Of a DNA stretch of 64,000 nt, positions 10,081 to 18,854 are shown in pieces; the first letter of the stretch is position 1, and every line of letters starts with the position of its first letter. Source of the stretch: Brevibacterium sp. UMB1308A (lineage in GTDB: Bacteria > Actinomycetota > Actinomycetes > Actinomycetales > Brevibacteriaceae); assembly GCF_030230605.1 (NCBI RefSeq), contig NZ_JASPDO010000001.1, positions 199,264 to 263,263 of the forward strand, in the 5' to 3' direction. The translations under genes were made by a program, and so were the position numbers. The notes under the pieces are model-generated. The model was not told the DNA's origin. It saw only the letters and a program-made list of their open reading frames with translations, and did not search any database.

Positions 10081-11309
10081 CAGGACTCCGTCTCACAGCT
10101 GACGAACGGTTCGAACTGTGCGTGTGGAAGGGCCAAGTCAGCGGCGTTGACTTCGCGGGCTTCCAGTCCGGCTGTGGATTCGTGCATGAGGGCGTGCTTG
10201 GTGAAGGCTTCGGACAGGCTTTCTACGTCGAGGTCCGCCGAGGTGGCAAAGGTCGTTTCTGTGACCACAGCGGTGTCTCGTGCACGGTCGCGCATGGCTG
10301 AGTACGGGTTTGTGGATGCTTTACCTTCTGCCACAGCTTTGTCGAAAAGGCCGGTTTTTAGGGTGTCGACTTTGGCACCTTGGACGATTTTTTGGTCCAC
10401 GAGTGCTTTATAGGCTTCGCGGTTCGTGGTTTGTTTGAGGTCGAGCGTGTAGGACCGGACAACAAAGTTACCGCCGTCGGTTTTGACCGTGGAGTCGAGA
10501 GTGGCCCTGTTAAATTGTGAGGCCTTGATGACGCTGAGGTTCCATGCTTCTGAAGCGGGCCCAGAAATTGTAAGTGAGTAGGGTATTCCGTCTGGGGCTT
10601 TCCGCACGTCGGTTTTTATAACACCTGTGATGCCCAGAGTTGCGGCTAAGCGGTTCATTGAGGGGGTGTCGTTTACGGGGAGTTGAGTCACCAAGGTTTG
10701 GGTGGTGTGTTGGTCGCGTACGTTCTGGCTGATAACTCCTTCGGAGTTTTCCCCGGCGGCAAATCTGGTGCCTTCTGCCCAAGGTTCGGCGGAGTCTTTG
10801 GACACGAGACCAATTTTGGCCATGAGTTTGGTGAAGCCCTTGTACGTCCCGTCGGTGGTGGGGCCCACCCCGGCGTCGATCGCGCGGGGAAGCGAAGTGG
10901 ATTCGTCGTACACGAACCGTTTGGCTTGCTCTTGGTCGGAAAACGAGTAGATGTCCACTCCCCCGTGTTGCGCGGGGGTGGCGATTTTCACGGCCCCGTT
11001 GACCACCCCGGCCAGGTGCATGGGCTGTTGTGCGGGCGCGGTGGTGGAAAACGATGTGAGGCTTGACGAAAGTGCTTTGTCGCGTCCCACACCTGAGCAC
11101 TGTGGCATCTGCCCTACGCTGGTCGAGCAACCTTCGCCAGAACATAGGCCGTCTGCCAGGGAGTAGCCCAGGGGGCGGGCTATTGGTGTGGCGATGATTG
11201 CGAGGCCCGTGAGCACCGACAGCATGACGGTTCGTTGTTTGCGCAGGCGACGCGGGTCACGCGCTTTGGGTTTGCGATTCTGCTTACGCGTGGGCAGTTT
11301 CAGTTTCAT
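10080..11309 (-). CDS. Membrane-anchored protein related to the Flp-leader effectors
   Basis: Protein of 409 residues: a very basic N-terminus, one transmembrane helix (about residues 29-48), then a long extracytoplasmic domain rich in Thr/Ser with Cys near 57, 62 and 71. The segment IIATPIARPLGYSLADGLCS just after the helix parallels IATPMAPKMAETIDKAICT in the 45.4 kb protein. Later blocks (VNGAVKI...IYSFSDQEQAKRF and the Cys near the C-terminus) also line up in order with that protein by eye. Unlike those proteins it lacks the Gly-x4-Glu class III cleavage site. It sits directly upstream of the four-helix protein and the prepilin peptidase. Function unknown; it may be an effector homologue or a pilus-assembly accessory. 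Confidence 0.7.
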   Translation of the reverse strand: MKLKLPTRKQNRKPKARDPRRLRKQRTVMLSVLTGLAIIATPIARPLGYSLADGLCSGEGCSTSVGQMPQCSGVGRDKALSSSLTSFSTTAPAQQPMHLAGVVNGAVKIATPAQHGGVDIYSFSDQEQAKRFVYDESTSLPRAIDAGVGPTTDGTYKGFTKLMAKIGLVSKDSAEPWAEGTRFAAGENSEGVISQNVRDQHTTQTLVTQLPVNDTPSMNRLAATLGITGVIKTDVRKAPDGIPYSLTISGPASEAWNLSVIKASQFNRATLDSTVKTDGGNFVVRSYTLDLKQTTNREAYKALVDQKIVQGAKVDTLKTGLFDKAVAEGKASTNPYSAMRDRARDTAVVTETTFATSADLDVESLSEAFTKHALMHESTAGLEAREVNAADLALPHAQFEPFVSCETES

Positions 11310-11348
11310 TGCTTTCGCACTCTGTAAGGGGATTCTGGGGTACGGGGG

Positions 11349-11705
11349 CTATGTTTCTTCTGCCAGGATAATACGAACACCCTGGTGGATGCCCCACTGC
11401 TCCAAAAGTCCGGGGTTGGCCTCCAGAACGGCGTAAGCGTTGCGGACAGGCATGTGCATGGTCCACGGTTTGAGGTTTTTCACTGTCAGCACCTGACCGT
11501 CTTTGTCGATGTACGCCACTTCGAGTGGGCGGTTAAACCCAATAGAGTGCACGGAGCTACACGGCACGATCATGAGGGCTTCAGCGTCGCTGAAGAACAG
11601 GCCGCGGAGGCGCCGAAGTGCGGTCCCAGCGAGTTGGACCGTGAAGTGGGTGCCTTGCGGGGTTGTGAGGCAAACTTCGCGGGCTTTTTTGTTGAGGTTT
11701 TTCAT
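11349..11705 (-). CDS. DUF192 family protein
   Basis: Protein of 118 residues with the DUF192 core: RLRGLFFSDAEALMIVPC, the HSIGF block, the YIDKDGQVL block and the ending NPGLLEQWGIHQGVRI. DUF192 proteins are small beta-rich domains, often exported and of unknown role; this copy shows no signal peptide. The motif usually ends in a GDxV-like turn, here replaced by GVRI. It begins 8 bases after the stop of the first OmpA-type lipoprotein and precedes the membrane-anchored protein at 11309, so it is probably co-transcribed with them. Confidence 0.85.
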   Translation of the reverse strand: MKNLNKKAREVCLTTPQGTHFTVQLAGTALRRLRGLFFSDAEALMIVPCSSVHSIGFNRPLEVAYIDKDGQVLTVKNLKPWTMHMPVRNAYAVLEANPGLLEQWGIHQGVRIILAEET

Positions 11706-11713
11706 ACGCGTTT

Positions 11714-13522
11714 CTAGCCTTGTGCGGTAGTTGACGGCCGAGGTGTCGAAGAGCTGGGTGCGCCTGCGGACTGGGTGCGGTTCACTTTGATCTGCGCAGT
11801 GTCGGCCACGCGGATAATGAGTTCATCTGACTCCATGCTTGCTTTGGGGAAGAAAGCAAACATTTCGATCGGCTCACCACGAGCAACCGTGTAGTCAACC
11901 GGGCTCATCGTTTGCGAGCACAGACAGTTACCAGGCCCTGCCGTCACCGTTGTCGCCATCATATTTGTTGTCTTATCCCACAGTGCCAGGTTGCTGAGCG
12001 ATGGAGTGGCAGGGTACTCAGCGGTGAAGTTTTGTCCAAATGGCATTGTCTCCACTTTTGAGTCCTGCTGATCAAACGCAGATTTGTCGTCTTGCCCTGA
12101 TACCGTACTCACAGCAACAGTCAGTTTCAGAAAGTCCCCCTGCTCCTCCAGTGCTTTGACATCAAAATTTAGCTCAGGGGTGTCCCCGCCTTTCGGAGTA
12201 GGGAGAACACCTGCTGTAATGCCACCGTTCGACGTTGCTGCTTTCATTTCAGGAAGGTCTTTAACCTTTTTGCCAGTGTCAACGTTTGCATCGATCTGGC
12301 CCTGGGGCTTGTAGTTAAACGAAACTCGACGGTTCTTTGCTTGATTCTTTTTGATGGGGTTTCCCTTACCATCGCGATTTGGCACGATTGGTTTAGTCTC
12401 ACCGAATCCTTTGGTCTCCAGCTGGATACCCGCCCCAGAAAGCTTGGATTCAATAGCTTTTTTAACCGATTCCGCACGACGCTCGGATAGGTCTTGGTTA
12501 TAGCTTTCATCGCCTTCGTCATCAGTGTGGCCTTCGACTACAACCTTCTGGCCCTTCGCTGTTTTCTTCAGCTCTTCGACAACGGAGGAAATCGCTTTTT
12601 CCGCGTCCTTGTCGAGTTTGTCCGAGTCGAACTCAAACAACACGTCCGAACTCACATTGAGCGCTGAGGTTTCGCCTCGGTCAGACACGGAGGCATCCGT
12701 CACTGACTCTGTATTTACATCCAAAGGAATCCGTCGCTGCCCTACAGCACCAGAACCGTAGACATCAGGGATGGCGTTTTGACCATTCTTGATAAACGAG
12801 AAATCGACAAGTTCTGGAACGTCAAACTTTTTATCCTGGCTCACCGCAACGCCTTCAAGAACTGCCGCGTTATCACCAAAAAAGACCGAAACCTTGTCAT
12901 CCTCAGGCGCAGGGAAATCCGCATAAAACAACCTCAGTGACTCGGGCGCAGTTGAGGTGTCGTCTATTTCCTCGGGACCATACGAACATACGCAGTCGGT
13001 ATTTCGACTCACTTCATCCGTGGCCGGTAAGTCCTTGGCCTGAGGGGCGTCCTTAAACGAACCGTCCCCAGACTGTGAAGTCCCCTGGTACGGTTCGATA
13101 AATTGTTTTGTCTCAAAGTCAGCAAGACGAGTCCACGGAACACGCTGCGAGCGCCCTTTCTGACTCCGCAGTTCATCTGGTGATAAATGTTTACCGTCAA
13201 CGGGCGGCAACCATGCAGCGACCATGCGTGCAGACGTGCCGTCAGAGTCTAACGACAACACTTCCAAGCGCGCTTTAGCCAAACCGTCGTCAGTCGGGCG
13301 CTCCACCACAGTCTGCGCAACGGGCTCACCCAAAGTATTCGGACGCCAAAAACCATCACTCTCCACCACCTCGGGAGCCGGAGGCTGCTGACCACCACCG
13401 CCACCGTCACCATTTCTCCCTATGCCAGGGATGCAACCAGAAAGAACCACAGTGGCAAGGATCACTGTGGCTAGAACATTCAGGCGGGGACGATATAAAG
13501 AGGGGACTTTGAGGGGTTTCAT
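11714..13522 (-). CDS. OmpA-domain lipoprotein (copy 1)
   Basis: Exported lipoprotein of 602 residues. The signal peptide ends in the lipobox LSGC with Cys30, followed by a Gly-rich spacer. The OmpA/MotB-type peptidoglycan-binding domain occupies about residues 293-404: FEFDSDKL, EGHTDDEGD, then NQDLSERRAESV with the Asn/Asp and Arg positions used for diaminopimelate binding, and NRRVSF. Regions before (50-280) and after (410-590) are unrecognised and shared with the two paralogues at 14.2-17.9 kb. There is no clear Shine-Dalgarno site; TATAGT lies eight bases before the ATG, which suggests a leaderless mRNA. Role is inferred as tethering a surface structure to the wall. OmpA-domain lipoproteins are unusual in an organism without an outer membrane. 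Confidence 0.85.
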   Translation of the reverse strand: MKPLKVPSLYRPRLNVLATVILATVVLSGCIPGIGRNGDGGGGGQQPPAPEVVESDGFWRPNTLGEPVAQTVVERPTDDGLAKARLEVLSLDSDGTSARMVAAWLPPVDGKHLSPDELRSQKGRSQRVPWTRLADFETKQFIEPYQGTSQSGDGSFKDAPQAKDLPATDEVSRNTDCVCSYGPEEIDDTSTAPESLRLFYADFPAPEDDKVSVFFGDNAAVLEGVAVSQDKKFDVPELVDFSFIKNGQNAIPDVYGSGAVGQRRIPLDVNTESVTDASVSDRGETSALNVSSDVLFEFDSDKLDKDAEKAISSVVEELKKTAKGQKVVVEGHTDDEGDESYNQDLSERRAESVKKAIESKLSGAGIQLETKGFGETKPIVPNRDGKGNPIKKNQAKNRRVSFNYKPQGQIDANVDTGKKVKDLPEMKAATSNGGITAGVLPTPKGGDTPELNFDVKALEEQGDFLKLTVAVSTVSGQDDKSAFDQQDSKVETMPFGQNFTAEYPATPSLSNLALWDKTTNMMATTVTAGPGNCLCSQTMSPVDYTVARGEPIEMFAFFPKASMESDELIIRVADTAQIKVNRTQSAGAPSSSTPRPSTTAQG

Positions 13523-13580
13523 ACAGGCAAACTATAGCGACGAAGTTGCAACGAGTGCGCAAACCGCACATGTCAACAAA

Positions 13581-13593
13581 GTTAAATCTGCGC
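13581..13593 (-). promoter_or_regulatory. Conserved upstream element of OmpA copy 1
   Basis: The 13-mer GTTAAATCTGCGC (read on +) lies 59 bases upstream of the ATG of the first OmpA-type lipoprotein. The identical 13-mer occurs at exactly the same distance upstream of copy 2 (16058-16070). Sequence around the start is also shared (TATAGTTTGCCTGTATG against TACGGTTTGCTTATATG). It could be a -35 region, an activator site, or residual homology from duplication. Confidence 0.45.
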
Positions 13594-13622
13594 CTAGTCC
13601 ACCCTTACCGCGTTTCACAAAG

Positions 13623-14168
13623 TCAGGGCGTGTATTCGAGAGAATCACGAATACCATCAATCATTGCCGGTGCTACGCTCGTGCCAATAATTTCGACGCC
13701 TGCAACCTTCTCAGACTTACGATTCGACACAAACATCCACGTACCATTGACTGTCGCTTCCTCCTGCGTGGTTGTAAAGGAGGCTTCTACCCCAACATCG
13801 GCGTTCTTGACCTCAAGCTTTGACACCTTTTCAGAAGAAAAGTCTTCACCATACGGTCCACCAAACATCGCTTCAGTTTGGATAACGCCCAGTGTCGAGT
13901 CAGCTTCCGCAGTACGGCCAAGATCGTCGCTCACGCGAATAACAACCGTAGGGTCAGACGGGTTGTCCGTGAACGACTTCGTCCAACCATCGGTCGGTTC
14001 ATAGTCAGTCACCTCACTCACCCCATCTGGGAGTTCAAACGTAATCGTGGACCCACCAGCACGGTTGGATGTGCTGTCCTCAGGGAGACCTTTGCCTCCG
14101 CCCAGCCCACAGGCTGATACGAGAAGTACTGCTGTAACAATGGCAACGAATGGTTTAAAGGCACTCAT
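13623..14168 (-). CDS. Small lipoprotein, family shared with effector loci (copy 1)
   Basis: Protein of 181 residues with a signal peptide and lipobox VSAC, so it should be lipid-anchored outside the membrane. The mature part is a compact beta-rich domain. By eye it aligns with lipoproteins at 37781-38392 and 46901-47467: TFELPDG/SVVVPKEW/TVTVPKDW near the start, a middle AMF or Tyr-Gly-Asn block, the TVNGTWMFVS/TVNGAWVFVS block and an IDSI-like end. The fold looks PsbP/LpqN-like but I am not certain. I placed the start at the ATG at 14168, four bases after the stop of OmpA copy 2, so the two are probably one operon. A longer frame extends upstream into that gene but would bury the signal peptide. 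No strong ribosome site is visible. Confidence 0.75.
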   Translation of the reverse strand: MSAFKPFVAIVTAVLLVSACGLGGGKGLPEDSTSNRAGGSTITFELPDGVSEVTDYEPTDGWTKSFTDNPSDPTVVIRVSDDLGRTAEADSTLGVIQTEAMFGGPYGEDFSSEKVSKLEVKNADVGVEASFTTTQEEATVNGTWMFVSNRKSEKVAGVEIIGTSVAPAMIDGIRDSLEYTP

Positions 14169-14172
14169 GGTT

Positions 14173-15999
14173 TTAAGAGGTGGAAGTCGGTTCAGGGGCG
14201 GACTGGGAAGGTTCACCACTTGGAGCGCCCGTCTGCCCGGCCGAACCGTTGCGGTTAAATTCCAGTTGCGACGTATCGCCGACGCGAAGTGTGAGAGTGT
14301 CGGACGTGATGCCCTTCTTAGGGAAGAACGCAAACATTTCTACAGCTTCGCCACGAGCTTTGTCCTTATCCGTTGGTCGCACAGACCGCGAGCACAGGCA
14401 GTCCAGTGGGCCGGCTGTCACCGAGTGAGCCAGCAGGTTGCTCGATTTGTCCCACAGCTGCATGTCGATCGTGGTGGGAGTGTCCCTGTAGTGAGTGACC
14501 GGGTTGTTTCCAAAGGCCATTTTTTCTTCAATGTTGGCGCCCTGGGTAAAAGCTCGTTCAATGTCTTGCCCAGATGCCGTTCGCAGGTCGAAGGTCACTC
14601 TCAAGAACTCGCCGTACTCCTCAATTTCTTTGATATCTAGTTGCATTTCAGGAGCATCGGTATCTTTCGGTGAAGGAACAATCCCACTAGCCAGGGCATC
14701 AGTAGAATCGCCTGGCTTCATCTTTTTCAGGTCGGAGATTTTCTTACCAGTATCCACGTTGGGGTCGATGTCGCCTTGGGGCTTGTAGCTAAACGAAACC
14801 CTGCGGTTCTTCGCTTGGTTCTTCTTAATAGCGTCACCGCTGGCTGTGCGGTTCGGAAGAATGGGCTGTGATTCTCCAAAGCCTTTCGTCTCAAATGAAA
14901 TGCCTGAACCGCCAACCTTGGGCTCTAGGACTTTTTTGACTGATTCTGCACGTCGATTCGACAGGTCGACATTGTATTTCTCATCGCCTTCATCGTCAGT
15001 GTGACCTTCAATGGTTACTTTCTGACCAGCAGCTGATTTCTTCAGCTCATTAGCGATACCGTCGATCAACTTTGAATCAGAGTTCTTCACTTTGTCCGAG
15101 TCAAAATCAAACAAAACATCTGCGCTCACGTTCAATGCCGACAAATCACCCCGGTCAGACACTGAGGTGTCCATCACCGATTCGGTAACAAGACTCATGG
15201 GGAAGCGCCTCTCATAAATAGCGCCACCACCGTAAGGGTTAGATAGGTCTTCTTGGTGGGCCCAGCGGTAGTCGATGTCCGTCAGTTTTGGCACTTCATA
15301 ACGTTCATTTTCGCTGAGCTTCACATCAGTGAGCACGGCAGCGTTGTCGCCAAAAGCAATTCCAACTGAGTCCGAGAACGGTGCTGGAAAATCAGCATAG
15401 AAGAGCGGAACGTTTTCCGGTTTTTCCCCTTGGTACTTTTCAGTCTTGGGAATATTTGAGCACGTGCAGTTCGAGTACGCTCTTTGGAATTCGTCCGGTC
15501 CAGTTGGCTGAGGGCTGGGCTCATTTTGGAAATTGTCGGAGTACTGCAACTTTTCGCCCTCATAGGACGTTAGAAGCTCCTGACTTTTAAAGTCGAGTAG
15601 TCGAACAAACGGCATATCTGAGACTGTGGCAAGCTCAGTTTGCAGCTCGGAACCCTCAAGGAAGATGCCCTTAACGGGTGGTAACCATGCCGCAACCATG
15701 CGCGCAGATTTTCCATCAGAATCTAGCGACACCACTTCCAATCGTGCTTTCGCAGGACCGTCATCAGTAGGACGCTCGACTACCTTTTTCGCAAGAGGCT
15801 CGCCCAAGGTGTTCGGACGCCAAAAACCGTCGCTCTCTACCATCTCAGGGGCAGGCGGTTGTTGCTCACCACCCCCACTATCGTCATCGCTCTTACTCTG
15901 ACCAGGGATACAACCAGTCAGAACCAACGCGCATATAGCCAAAACAGCGGCGCCTCCCACGCGCGACCTGGGTTCGTAGGGGAAAGTCATAAACTTCAT
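14173..15999 (-). CDS. OmpA-domain lipoprotein (copy 2)
   Basis: Lipoprotein of 608 residues, lipobox LTGC with Cys30, with the same plan as copy 1: a shared N-terminal region beginning ESDGFWRPNTLGEP, an OmpA-type domain in the middle (VLFDFDSDKVKN, EGHTDDEGDEKYNVDLSNRRAESV) and a shared C-terminal region. It is the most divergent of the three, especially around residues 110-250. The start chosen is the ATG at 15999, where the signal peptide begins properly; further upstream codons would add a non-signal extension. No Shine-Dalgarno is visible and TACGGT lies eight bases before the ATG. It is followed within four bases by the small lipoprotein. Confidence 0.85.
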   Translation of the reverse strand: MKFMTFPYEPRSRVGGAAVLAICALVLTGCIPGQSKSDDDSGGGEQQPPAPEMVESDGFWRPNTLGEPLAKKVVERPTDDGPAKARLEVVSLDSDGKSARMVAAWLPPVKGIFLEGSELQTELATVSDMPFVRLLDFKSQELLTSYEGEKLQYSDNFQNEPSPQPTGPDEFQRAYSNCTCSNIPKTEKYQGEKPENVPLFYADFPAPFSDSVGIAFGDNAAVLTDVKLSENERYEVPKLTDIDYRWAHQEDLSNPYGGGAIYERRFPMSLVTESVMDTSVSDRGDLSALNVSADVLFDFDSDKVKNSDSKLIDGIANELKKSAAGQKVTIEGHTDDEGDEKYNVDLSNRRAESVKKVLEPKVGGSGISFETKGFGESQPILPNRTASGDAIKKNQAKNRRVSFSYKPQGDIDPNVDTGKKISDLKKMKPGDSTDALASGIVPSPKDTDAPEMQLDIKEIEEYGEFLRVTFDLRTASGQDIERAFTQGANIEEKMAFGNNPVTHYRDTPTTIDMQLWDKSSNLLAHSVTAGPLDCLCSRSVRPTDKDKARGEAVEMFAFFPKKGITSDTLTLRVGDTSQLEFNRNGSAGQTGAPSGEPSQSAPEPTSTS

Positions 16000-16057
16000 A
16001 TAAGCAAACCGTAGTGAGACAATGACGTGAAACGCGAAAACCACACGTGTACACATC

Positions 16058-16070
16058 GTTAAATCTGCGC
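16058..16070 (-). promoter_or_regulatory. Conserved upstream element of OmpA copy 2
   Basis: Second copy of the 13-mer GTTAAATCTGCGC, 59 bases upstream of the ATG at 15999, matching the placement upstream of copy 1. It is not found upstream of copy 3, so copies 1 and 2 may share regulation that copy 3 does not. Confidence 0.45.
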
Positions 16071-16092
16071 GTTCAGGGTAACTCCGCGCTCA

Positions 16093-17925
16093 TCACGAAG
16101 GCTTCACTGTCGGCAGGTTAGACTCTCCAGGCGTTGGCCGTGGCGCCACCGTGTTTCGGTCGAACGTGATCTGAGCCGTATCGGCTACCCGAAGAGTAAG
16201 GGAGTCCGATTCAATACCCTTCTTAGGTAGGTAGGCGTACATCTCGATCGGCTCGCCAGGAGCATCCACGGAGCCTTTCGTCGACAAAGCCTGCGAGCAA
16301 ATGCAGTGAGGTTCACCAGCGGTCACCGTTGTCGCCATGAGGTTAGTTTTTTTATCCCATATTTGAACGTTTGCAAGGGTAGGTATGTGCGCCACACCAG
16401 TTGCCGCGTTGGGACCAAACTGCATTGTTTCAGGACGTGCAATCACTTCCGCAAAAGCTGACCCCACACTATCTCCGGTCGTTGTGCTTACTGCAACCTT
16501 CAGCTTGAGAAATTCTTTGTACTCATCAAGAGAAAGTATTTCGAAATTAAGATCGGGCGCTTTACCACCTTTACGTGCTGGCAAGATCCCGGCAGCCAGT
16601 CCCGTAGTCACATGCCCTGCCTTCATTTCAGGAAGGTCCTTGACTTTTTTTCCTGTGTCAACGTTTGCATCGATCTGGCCCTGAGGCTTGTAGTTAAACG
16701 AAACCCGACGGTTCTTTGCCTGATTCTTCTTAATGGAGTTTCCGCTACCATCACGGTTCGGCACGATCGGTTTCTTTTCACCAAAACCTTTCGTTTCAAG
16801 CTGGATACCCGCCCCAGAAAGCTTGGGCTCAACTGCCCTTTTGACCGATTCTGCACGACGCTCGGATAAGCCCTGGTTGTAGCCTTCATCGCCTTCGTCA
16901 TCAGTGTGACCTTCGACTACAACCTTCTGGCCTTTCGCTGATTTCTTTAGCTCTTTGACAACAGAGTCAATCGCTTTTTCTGCGTCCTTGTTGAGTTTGT
17001 CTGAATCGAACTCAAACAACACGTCTGAGCTGACATTGAGCGCTGAGGTTTCACCTCGGTCGGACACCGAGGCTTCTGTCACAGATTCCGTATTGATATC
17101 CAGGGGAATTCGACGTTCCTTGATTGCACCTTGTCCGTAGATGTCATGTAGCTGTTCCTGGAATGTCGACTTGAGTTTGAGCTCAGCCAACTCAGGAATC
17201 GAAAACTTCTCACCCTGAGTAACCGGAATATCTTCAAAGAATGCGGCATTGTCTCCGAAACTCATACCCACAGAAGTAGATTCTGGCGCCGGAAAATCAG
17301 CATAGAAAACCCTCACGTTTTCAGGGGCATTGCTGGTGTCCACATCTGATGGTGGTCCGTCCGAACATACACAGTACGTCTCGCGCGATGAGTCAGTTTT
17401 TACCTCCCCTGCCTCGACCTGAGGATGACCAGTGGGGTGCTCCACACCAGTTCCCGTTTTAGTTTCGTATGGCTCTAATAAATCACCGGTTTCAAAGTCC
17501 ACTAAGCGGGTCCATGGGATGGTTCCTGGTGACCCCAAGGCATTCTGTAGTTCGCGCGGATCGAGATACGGCCGGTCAACAGGCGGCAACCAGGTCGCAA
17601 ACATACGAGCCGATGTGCCATCGGAGTCCAACGAGAGCACTTGCAGTTTCGCAAAAGCTTCGCCGTCTTCACCGGGACGCGTGACGACCGTTTCCGCCAC
17701 AGGGTCCGGGAACGTATTCGGACGCCAAAAACCGTCACTCTCTACCACCTCGGGAGCGGGAGGCTGCTCACCACCTTTGCCATCATCATTGCCACCTGAA
17801 CCGCCTTTAGGTGCGAGCGGATTACAGGCAGCCACAACCACGCACAAAAAGAGCGCAAGAGCCGACACCGCAATCTTGCGAACAAGGGATGTAAAGGAAT
17901 GGGGAAAGTGAGGGGATAAAGTCAT
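16093..17925 (-). CDS. OmpA-domain lipoprotein (copy 3)
   Basis: Lipoprotein of 610 residues with lipobox VAAC (Cys34). Its OmpA-type domain is nearly identical to that of copy 1 (FEFDSDKLNKDAEKAI, EGHTDDEGDEGYNQGLSERRAESV, KGFGEKKPIVPNRDG), while N- and C-terminal regions are more diverged. That pattern suggests recent duplication with gene conversion in the domain. Starting at 17925 gives a normal signal peptide; a TATTAT hexamer lies six bases before the ATG and no good ribosome site is seen, as for the other copies. It is divergent from the Tad operon, separated by 170 bases that must hold both promoters, which supports a functional link to the pilus. Confidence 0.85.
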   Translation of the reverse strand: MTLSPHFPHSFTSLVRKIAVSALALFLCVVVAACNPLAPKGGSGGNDDGKGGEQPPAPEVVESDGFWRPNTFPDPVAETVVTRPGEDGEAFAKLQVLSLDSDGTSARMFATWLPPVDRPYLDPRELQNALGSPGTIPWTRLVDFETGDLLEPYETKTGTGVEHPTGHPQVEAGEVKTDSSRETYCVCSDGPPSDVDTSNAPENVRVFYADFPAPESTSVGMSFGDNAAFFEDIPVTQGEKFSIPELAELKLKSTFQEQLHDIYGQGAIKERRIPLDINTESVTEASVSDRGETSALNVSSDVLFEFDSDKLNKDAEKAIDSVVKELKKSAKGQKVVVEGHTDDEGDEGYNQGLSERRAESVKRAVEPKLSGAGIQLETKGFGEKKPIVPNRDGSGNSIKKNQAKNRRVSFNYKPQGQIDANVDTGKKVKDLPEMKAGHVTTGLAAGILPARKGGKAPDLNFEILSLDEYKEFLKLKVAVSTTTGDSVGSAFAEVIARPETMQFGPNAATGVAHIPTLANVQIWDKKTNLMATTVTAGEPHCICSQALSTKGSVDAPGEPIEMYAYLPKKGIESDSLTLRVADTAQITFDRNTVAPRPTPGESNLPTVKPS

Positions 17926-18095
17926 ATCACCATAATAATTGCGCAGGCCAGAAGGTCCAGGGCCAGATTTTGGCTCAACAGATGTACGTTTGGTGAACTC
18001 TCAAAATATGAGTTACCACGCCTAGACACCTCGGCCAAGACTTATTATTCTCGTTGGTAGCACTACCCATGCACTCCCTCCGAAGAACTGAACAC

Positions 18096-18854
18096 ATGAT
18101 TCAATCCCCAAAGACGTCCCGCGTTTTCGCCGGGAACGCAGAGATCGATTTTGCGCTCCAGTGCGTAAGCAACGAAGATCGCGCAATCTTTGTTGTCGAC
18201 AAAAAACGTTCGCTAGATTCAATTCGAGTCATCAACCACGCGCGAGCATCTACGTTAGCGAACGAAGTCCTCATCCACGTTTCTCGACTATCCCCGCTCG
18301 GGCTTTCCACTCTCGTCGAAATGCTCGACTCCCTCAAAACCTCCTTGTCGAGTGCTCAGCTATTCGCTTTGGCACATGACCTAGAGGAACACATCCACTG
18401 CCAAGCCCTTTTGAAGTCGGTCTCAAAACTACAGGTTGCAACCCCGAGTTTGATTCAGCATTTTATGGGTTGGTGGCCATCTACTAAATTCATTGCTGAG
18501 GCGCACGGACCTGTCGTGTCTGCGGCAAAGATGCAGGTCGATGATGACATACTCGCATTTGATGAGCCGCAGGTTTTGGTCATACAAGAAGACCCGCCCG
18601 AGTCAAGTCAACAATTTCTGAGCGATCTCATTGACGTTGCCCAACCATCTACGGTCATTTATCGCTCGCTCGCAAAGACTGAGTACTGGGGAAACTCACC
18701 AGAACTTCAGTGGTGTTTCGCTCCTGCAAATTTGCATGCGTTCACAGACTCCATTGAACGCACTTCCGAACGTTGCAGGTGGTGCCATGAAGATTTTGTG
18801 CCGCCAGTTTGCCCAGTATGTAGCTCATTCGCCCCTAACGGAGAACAAGCATGA
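18096..18854 (+). CDS. Zinc-ribbon protein leading the Tad operon
   Basis: Protein of about 252 residues that I do not recognise. The N-terminal 200 residues are a mixed alpha/beta domain without an obvious catalytic motif; the C-terminus carries CRWCHEDFVPPVCPVC, a paired CxxC knuckle likely to bind zinc. It ends in a four-base ATGA overlap with cpaB, so it is the first gene of the Tad operon and presumably cytoplasmic. The start is uncertain: ATG at 18096 with a weak GAAGA upstream, ATG at 18069 or TTG at 18054 are all open. It might be a regulator or adaptor for pilus assembly. Confidence 0.65.
   Translation: MIQSPKTSRVFAGNAEIDFALQCVSNEDRAIFVVDKKRSLDSIRVINHARASTLANEVLIHVSRLSPLGLSTLVEMLDSLKTSLSSAQLFALAHDLEEHIHCQALLKSVSKLQVATPSLIQHFMGWWPSTKFIAEAHGPVVSAAKMQVDDDILAFDEPQVLVIQEDPPESSQQFLSDLIDVAQPSTVIYRSLAKTEYWGNSPELQWCFAPANLHAFTDSIERTSERCRWCHEDFVPPVCPVCSSFAPNGEQA

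Noticed and set aside
11714..17925. Interpreting OmpA domains as evidence for a Gram-negative source or contamination
   Set aside because: The neighbouring genes (DUF3073, DUF3151, sterol carrier, choice-of-anchor M, small PurL) are actinobacterial and composition is continuous; OmpA-type domains on lipoproteins can bind any peptidoglycan.
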